Source: Trema orientale
Lineage: Eukaryota > Streptophyta > Magnoliopsida > Rosales > Cannabaceae
Direction of reading: 5' to 3'
Assembly (NCBI GenBank): GCA_002914845.1
Contig: JXTC01000157.1
Coordinates: 413,114-477,113, forward strand
Length of the DNA stretch: 64,000 bases
The position numbers were made by a program, and so were the translations under genes. The notes below the pieces were generated by a model, which did no database searches, had not been told where the DNA came from, and was given only the letters and a program-made list of their open reading frames with translations. Shown here piece by piece: positions 58,032 through 64,000 of the stretch (its first letter is position 1; each line of letters begins with the position of its first letter).

Positions 58032-58435
58032 TGTTAGAAAAACTTTAGGACAAGATAAGGGTTGTACCTCTAGCCATTATTATATAAGTAAGACAAACTG
58101 CAGATAAACCCACATCTTCTGTCATATTCTTCTTTATGAGAGACCTCTCAGAGATGGATTTTCACAGGCTAAGAAAAAAAAAATTTAGCGTATCTCTCTC
58201 TTAGGTTAGGATAGGGACTCTCAGTTTATTTGTATAAACACTTTATCCACTAACTCCCATCAAGTAAGTGGGTGGTAATGGAATATAAAATATCCCTTCA
58301 TTTTTTCACGTTCTGCAAACTGATGGCAGTTACCACATTACCCATTATTTATTTAATTAATTTAATTATTATTAGTTTAAATTAAATTATAACCTTTTGA
58401 CATGTGGACCACTTTATGGTGATAAAATTCCAACA
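58032..58435 (-). repeat. 5' LTR of the copia element
   Basis: 404 bp, TGTTAG..CCAACA, followed by the GACAC duplication. It is the upstream LTR because gag-pol lies on the minus strand. Confidence 0.95.
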
Positions 58436-58440
58436 GACAC

Positions 58441-58630
58441 ATCATCAACCCGAGATACTAGTATTTTAATTGAACTAAATAGCTTTCGATTACAACGTAC
58501 TAATTTAGACTCAAATTAACCCAATTACAGAGTTAAGATTTTTTGCTTAGGAGGCCGCATATAGAGTAAATGTGTAATGAAAATTTACAGTTATAAATTA
58601 TAATAATGTTGCTTCTCTAAAGTAACTATA
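58441..58630. other. Spacer right of the copia element
   Basis: AT-rich, nothing recognised. Confidence 0.45.
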
Positions 58631-58633
58631 TAG

Positions 58634-58939
58634 CACTACAAAAAATTTTATTTTTAGTCACGTCGTAATTTGTGACTAAAAGTGAAAAAATTATGACTAA
58701 AAGAATGACATCATCATTGTAACATAACTAAAAAGACTATCACTAATAATTTTAGTCATTAAAACTATAATTTATTATAATTACTGGTATATTTAGTCAC
58801 AATAAAATTTAGTACCATATATAAAAAGTTGTAATAAAAAGTACATCAATAACAAGTTATGATTAAATAATATCTTTTAGTCACAACAAAATTTTTTGCG
58901 ACTAAAAGTTACATTTAGTCCTAGTTACAACTTGTAGTA
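58634..58939. mobile_element. CACTA-like MITE
   Basis: The left end CACTACAAAAAATTTTATTT is the typical CACTA start. The right end ACAACTTGTAGTA is close to the expected inverted form. TTTTAGTCAC / GTGACTAAAA motifs recur as subterminal repeats in both orientations. The 3-bp target duplication is not evident, so the right end may be eroded. Confidence 0.55.
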
Positions 58940-59885
58940 ATTAGAATTAGATTATACCCACACTTTCTAAATGATTTAGTTTTAATTATTGTATATATGA
59001 ACAATAAAATAATACTATTTTAATATTTAGAGATAAGATAAATTTTAATTTTATTATAATTATTATATGTGTGGTATTTGAATCAAATAAAACAAATCCT
59101 AATTTAATATCTGGAGATAAAATAAATTATTGTAAAAAAAATTACTATGTATACACGAGATTACGAAAATAAAATAAATCCGAATTCAATATCTGGAGAA
59201 AAGATGAAATTTAAATTATTTTTTGAGGTAAGTTATATCTCAAAGTACTATTGGGGCCTAAATGCCAATTTTCTAAAAGCATATGTACTTTTTTATAATA
59301 TCGAAATTTGAGGAGGGCGTATATGCTAATTTTTTGTAAATTCCTAAGCCTTTTCATAATTTAAAAAAATTTGAGGGGGCTGCCCTCGTCCTGAGCTAGC
59401 TCTGTCTTTGGATTAACTTGATTAAAATAAATGTATTTCGACAATTTTTAATGTGATTTTATGTTTGACCAAAAGATTTAAGACTTTTTAATAAATAATA
59501 ACCATGAGGGAGAGGGAGCTTAAGTATTCCAACGAAATTGGCATCTACCATCTCACACCTGATGTAGAGTACCTGTGCTAGCTACGGTGACGCGCTCCAT
59601 CGTACAATGGGACAAGCCTGCCTGAAGGGCCCTTGAACCTTTCCAGTTGAGAGATATCACTATGGTCGCTCCCTTCCTCCAACTTTTCTCATTAAAAAAA
59701 AAAGAAACTAAATTAGCATCTAAGAGCACACCCCTCCTGAACTTAATAACTCCAAACCCAAAAAAAAAATATTAGTAAGAAAGTGCAAATTAAGGAATAT
59801 ACAGCCATTTAAAAAAAAAATTGAAACATACAGTGGTTACCTTTTCAATTATTCTTGTACGACATTTTTCAAAAATGTCATTTTC
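58940..59885. other. Intergenic DNA with a diverged ~83-bp tandem repeat
   Basis: The motif TTAATATCTGGAGATAAAAT occurs three times in diverged form near 59021, 59103 and 59187. At 59520-59690 there is a patch of balanced composition (GGGACAAGCCTGCCTGAAGG) of unknown origin. Confidence 0.45.
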
Positions 59886-59893
59886 TCAAAACT

Positions 59894-60860
59894 GTTAGCA
59901 TATTTCTTATTATGGGCTTACATATTGATATAAATACATTGTACATAGGTTGTTGTCTATTTAGGAGCCCAAAACTTAAGTGATCTAGTTAAATTAATTA
60001 ATTGGGCTTATGAAATATTGGCATTTCTATTAATTAATGGTATGGGAGGATGCTCCTGCAAACTTTCAGCAAATCACCAACCAGATTAATGATTCTCTAC
60101 GGCGACTTACTGAAGGACAGATGGTGACTCCACTATAGCACGAACGTCCTAGAGATCGTCCTGCTCAATGACCTGAAAGAGGAATTCAGATCCAAGAGGC
60201 AGGAAATCGCGACCAGTACAGAACCCAGCAAGAGCGCCATACAGATCGCACCTCTAAAGGAAAAGGCAAGGTCGCAGACTTGCCTCAGGAATCCGACACC
60301 GAGAGTTCGAGCATAGATCGTGATCATGGACAACCCTCTCAGAGAGCTACGGTCAACCGTGATCATCCGAGCAACAAGTAAAATCGTCAATCGAGGAGCG
60401 TCTTTGAAAGGATTAGCAGAGAGCTAAGGCAGAATCATACAGACCTGAGACAACACCTGGAACAGCAACGTAGTCATGAGCGATCCATATCGTATCATAA
60501 TGACTGAAGTCAATCTTGTCGAACTATTTCAATGGAATTTTCACAAAGGTCGCAGCAGACCCTACCTGATCAACATGCCTTACGTCGTGATAACAACGAC
60601 CAAAGGCCACCCAATTATGTGTAAAAGACCAGTGTCAAGTCCATTATGTGTGGTGGGCCTATAATGGATTGGCCACAATTAAAGAATGGGTATGGTCCCT
60701 AAGATACAGAATAGTTTTAAGGGTTGAAAACTGTTGTATAGTTTTTTTAATCTCATTCTGACAGTCTCTCTTCACCATCTAGAGAGAAAACTAAGAAAAA
60801 CTATCACTGCTATGTAATCTTAAAAAACCAATCATCCAAAGATTACTGCACCAATGTATT
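59894..60860 (+). mobile_element. Decayed retroelement, gypsy gag-like island
   Basis: Bases 60060-60610 have balanced composition and, on the plus strand, shifting frames rich in Arg, Gln, Asp and Ser (for example SKGKGKVADLPQESDTESSS and RISRELRQNHTDLRQHLEQQ). These are interrupted by stops. The style is that of the hydrophilic gag region of Ty3/gypsy elements. The flank on the left begins TGTTAGCATATTTC, like an LTR end, but no matching right end or target duplication was found. Confidence 0.45.
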
Positions 60861-61480
60861 TCGGTACGTCATTATACATTATTTCCTTAATTATTTATTT
60901 CTTTTAAATATTTAGTTGTGAAATATGTTGTATTTTTATTTTATCATTAAGTATATTAGACATTTAGCTATAAACTTTTGACCTTGGTCATATTCTAAGT
61001 TTTTGACCAAAAAATGGTCAAATAGCTAGTTAGCCAAACTAAAAACTAATTTGATTACTAGAAACTATGAAACCAATTTGGTTACTAAAAACCGAGATAC
61101 CAATTTTGTATTGAAAACTATTTTAGTTTCTTGTAACTAAAATATTTAAAAAAATGTCATTGAATGTTGTACGGAAAATTAATTATTTTAGAAAGGTCGT
61201 ATTTTTGATATTATATTTGAAAATTTAGGTGTGAATGTCCAAATTTGAACAAATAAACAACATAAGGAGTAAGATAAATCCAATTTTGTCCATATTAAGA
61301 GTTGTCCATTCCATGTTGAAATTCAACGCCCTTTATCACTATTAAGATTTCTGCCTCAAAATTATAGCTCATTAGCCTTTAGAAAGTACTGATAGAAGAT
61401 ATTCGTGACAACCCGACTAGCACGAAAATACCACCACAAGCAAGACTCTTAATTAGTCCAAAAATTGCCAAAATTACAAT
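60861..61480. other. Intergenic AT-rich DNA
   Basis: No gene. Around 60975-61135 the phrases TGGTTACTA/AAAACT and CCAATTT recur, suggesting an old repeat. Confidence 0.4.
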
Positions 61481-61483
61481 GAA

Positions 61484-61870
61484 AAAGTTTACAAATATCC
61501 ATTTTCTTAAGCATATTTTCATAAAATATATTTTTTTTATTTTTATTTTATAAATACCCGTTTTTATACCCAATTTTTGAGAAATGTAAACCACACGAAT
61601 TTTATACATAAAATATATACTGTGGTATATATTTCATGGATAAAAATTATACCTAAGAATTTGTATACCTAAGAATTTGTATATATTTCAAAATATATAA
61701 TTCCTAAAAAAAAATTAAAATATATATCATATGTATAAATTTGCACTATAAATATAAACTATAAATAAAAATTTATAATGTAAATATATACCACTCATAT
61801 TTTACACATAAAATATATACCTAAAAAACTAGTATTTTTGAAATGTAAATCACAAAAAAAATATTGGATA
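61484..61870 (+). repeat. Dispersed repeat, copy 2
   Basis: Starts AAAAGTTTACAAATATCCAT, continues TTTTCTTAAGCATATTTTCA, then GTATATATTTCATGGATAAA. It matches the 24.3 kb copy in reverse orientation. The middle is rich in ATATAAATT-type repeats. Confidence 0.5.
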
Positions 61871-61974
61871 CAAATTTCTCAAATTCCTATAGGATACATA
61901 AAAAGATCCTTAAAACAAACACCCCACCTCCCTGCCCCTAAAAAAAAAAAAATCTCTCTTACACTGAAAGACCC

Positions 61975-62056
61975 TAATCCACCATAACTTGACTGAGATC
62001 CCAAAAAATTATGTATAATCCACCATATCCTGACTGAGATCCTAAAAAATTATGTA
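61975..62056. repeat. 41-bp tandem duplication
   Basis: Two adjacent copies beginning TAATCCACCATA and ending AAAAAATTATGTA, differing at about four positions. Confidence 0.85.
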
Positions 62057-62145
62057 TATTTTGGACAATTTTCGGTCTTACTCTTCCATTAACCCGAGTA
62101 TGCCAAAATCAAAAAGCTAAGGCTTGAACCGATGTTCATCATTAA

Positions 62146-62521
62146 GGCTATTTTTGATGGAGAGAAAAAAAGAGGATGGAGGAAAAAAAAAAATAAGAGA
62201 AAAATATGTAGGATAGAGAAGAAAATGTGTTTCCTTTACATAGAAAACAAGTTTATTTTAAAATGACTATTTTATCCTCTATATTTTTATTTTAAAATTA
62301 GTGTGTAAGGGTAGTTTAGTAAATTCATTCTCACATTAACTAAACAAGTCTTTCCCCTCTTTTCTCTCAATTTGGGCTAGAAAATTTTTATTTCCCCCTT
62401 CTTTTCTCCTAACTTCCACTTACTCTCACACCAAACAATTCATTTATTTATTTATTTATTTTTCAATTTCTCCCTTATACTTTCTTTCTTCTCTTTTTTC
62501 TCTCTTACCAAACATATAGCC
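62146..62521. mobile_element. Tourist-like MITE, second copy
   Basis: Left end GGCTATTTTTGATGGAGAG; right end TTACCAAACATATAGCC. The interior keeps the same order as 461-895: a GA-rich arm, a central GTAGTTTAGTAA block and a CT-rich arm. It is preceded by TAA and followed by TAG, so the target duplication is imperfect. Confidence 0.6.
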
Positions 62522-62624
62522 TAGCTGTTGAGGTTGAAAGGAAAAAAGGAAAAAAAAAAAAAACAATGAGGAAATAAAATGTTAGTTTTCTCCTATTTTC
62601 ATTTTTCAATTGACTTTTATTTTG

Positions 62625-62985
62625 GGAAAAGTTCATAAATACCCATTTTTTATTTTATTTCATAAATACCTGTTTTTGGAGAAATGTTGACCACCATCAT
62701 TTAACACATGAAATGTAGACCACAGTATACATTTAATGCATAAAATGTATATTATGGTCTATATTTTATGAATAAAAATTACACTAAAAATTGATACACA
62801 TTTTAAAATGTATACTGCAGGTCAAATTTATAATGAAAAATGTAAACCGTGGTAAATATATATATTATGAATATATACCGTTCATATTTTACACATGACA
62901 TATGTACCTCATAGATGAAATTTGCATTATAAATGTAGACCACTCATATTTTCCATAGATAAAAACAGGTGCTACGCATAAATTT
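62625..62985 (+). repeat. Dispersed repeat, copy 3
   Basis: Starts GGGAAAAGTTCATAAATACC and holds TTTCATAAATACCTGTTTTT, AAATGTAGACCACAGTATAC and related blocks that parallel the copies near 24.3 and 61.5 kb. Confidence 0.5.
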
Positions 62986-62989
62986 CTCT

Positions 62990-63950
62990 TTTATTTTAGA
63001 AAAAATAGAAATTTATGCATTTCCTGAATTTAGAATAAATGTTCAAATTTTCTCTTTAAGTTTTCATGGAAAAAAATATAAAAAATCTCTTTCGAGTTTT
63101 GATCAACAAATCATGTCAAATTTCATCTTGTTTAATTTAATCAAAGATTGCGTCAAGTATCTTTTTGGAACAATAAAAAGAATTGTCATTATGTCTGTAC
63201 CAAAACAATACTAATATATTTAAGATCTTATTTTTTTTTTTCGGCCCCCATTGGATTGCCTCATTTGCCCCATAAAATCTAAAAAGTTGCATAGATGCCC
63301 CATAACTACCAAATTATTTCAAAATATTTGATAAATTCTTTTACACTACAAAATAAATAAAAACAATTTGATCAACTATTTAATATTAAAAAGATTGGTT
63401 GAGATTCTTATTTAGCCAACTAATTAAATATGCATTTATGGCATATTTTATTTTTATTTGCGAGAAATTGTCTCATTATTTTTGTGTTTTAAGTAAGATC
63501 TATTATTTCGAATTTTATTTTATTTTTTCCTTTGAGTATGTAGCTTATGTCACTTGATTTTCTCTAATTTCTTTGAAAAAGAAGGAACAAAGAAAAAAAA
63601 ATTGATGGTTTTTAGTCTTTCAAATCTTAGAAAGAAGAGTTCAGGTTAAAGGTGCAAAAGGTTAAAGAAGACTTTAGATGAGTATGGTCCTTCAAAACTT
63701 ATTGGGGTGTGAGAAAAGAAATTTTGTCAATCTTTTATTGTCCAATTTTAGAATTAAAATATATTTGAAAGTCGTAGGAAAAGAAAATTTTAAAAATTTC
63801 AATTTTAGTGCGGGGTTGATATAGAAATAAATCAATAATACAAATAGACTTCACAAATCTAGTATAAGTTATGCTAATTTTAATATAAACTAAAACTAAA
63901 GATCACTTTAACCAATGATTTGACTAAAAGGATAAATAACCCAATTAATT
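62990..63950. other. Intergenic AT-rich DNA
   Basis: Open frames here are short and Phe/Lys-rich. No gene is recognised. Confidence 0.45.
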
Positions 63951-63952
63951 AT

Positions 63953-64000
63953 GGGTTTATGGCACAAATGATCTCTGAACTATCCAACTTATGGTAATTT
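63953..64000. mobile_element. Left end of a TIR element cut by the window edge
   Basis: GGGTTTATGGCACAAATGAT, followed by an ACTATCCAACTTATGG.AATTT stretch, matches the terminal inverted repeats of the element at 12883-16420. The element continues beyond the window. Confidence 0.7.

Larger units (their letters stand above)
51384..58435 (-). mobile_element. Degenerate Ty1/copia LTR retrotransposon (7.05 kb)
   Basis: Both LTRs begin TGTTAGAAAAACTTTAGGAC and end AACA, and the element is flanked by GACAC on both sides (51379-51383 and 58436-58440). It is transcribed on the minus strand. The domain order is gag with zinc knuckle, protease, integrase, reverse transcriptase and RNase H. Integrase before reverse transcriptase defines the copia type. 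In-frame stops, frame changes and changed catalytic residues break the polyprotein, so the copy is dead. The LTRs differ at roughly a tenth of positions by eye, which suggests an old insertion. About 1.8 kb of AT-rich, non-coding leader lies between the primer site and the first gag-like frame, which is long for copia. Confidence 0.95.

Noticed and set aside
60133-60390. 85-codon minus-strand frame
   Set aside because: Lies in the gag-like island, but the plus strand gives the more protein-like reading. No known domain is seen on the minus strand.

Overview
The window is AT-rich nuclear DNA from a eudicot plant. The evidence is genes split by short GT..AG introns, a cytosolic-type tRNA-Ser, plant-specific protein families and many plant transposable elements. 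It comes from a draft assembly: there is a run of 52 N at 50498-50549 and a single N at 34779. I cannot name the species.

Six protein genes are well supported. From left to right they are: a small secreted proline-rich protein (+, 7584-8006); a secreted Ser/Thr/Pro-rich protein built from three tandem repeats (+, 9659-10507); a six-exon IMPACT/YigZ-family protein (-, 11108-12635); an eleven-exon MYND-type ubiquitin-specific protease like UBP16 (-, 16713-21698); an intronless mitochondrial dicarboxylate/uncoupling-type carrier (+, 35650-36624); and a 21-exon gene for a large plant protein of unknown function (-, 40915-47908). I assembled the multi-exon models by hand. Every intron is GT..AG, and the reading frame stays open through all joins. 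A tRNA-Ser(GCU) gene lies at 32363-32444. The genes look like independent housekeeping and cell-wall loci, not a functional cluster.

Much of the rest is mobile DNA. A degenerate Ty1/copia element lies on the minus strand at 51384-58435, with two LTRs, a GACAC target duplication, a primer-binding site, a polypurine tract and broken gag-pol. A nested complex at 12883-16420 fills the space between the IMPACT and UBP genes: a terminal-inverted-repeat element whose left end was duplicated in tandem, then hit by an LTR element now left as a 2.8 kb solo LTR (target duplication AAAGA). Smaller elements include a foldback element with a perfect 9-bp target duplication (4520-4878), a hAT-type MITE with a perfect 8-bp duplication (34552-34992), a tRNA-derived SINE next to the 3' end of the 21-exon gene (40632-40808), a Helitron-like element around the N gap (50400-50758), Tourist-like MITEs (461-895, 62146-62521), and further inverted-repeat elements. 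Spaces between these are AT-rich and hold microsatellites, short tandem duplications and unrecognised repeats.

I found no bacterial-type system, CRISPR array or operon. The points most worth a second look are the nested insertion history at 13-16 kb, the 34-codon upstream ORF before the carrier gene, two in-frame stop-free introns in the UBP catalytic domain, the repeat-built secreted protein, and an island of TCGAC/GTCGA dyads at 29.3-29.5 kb.
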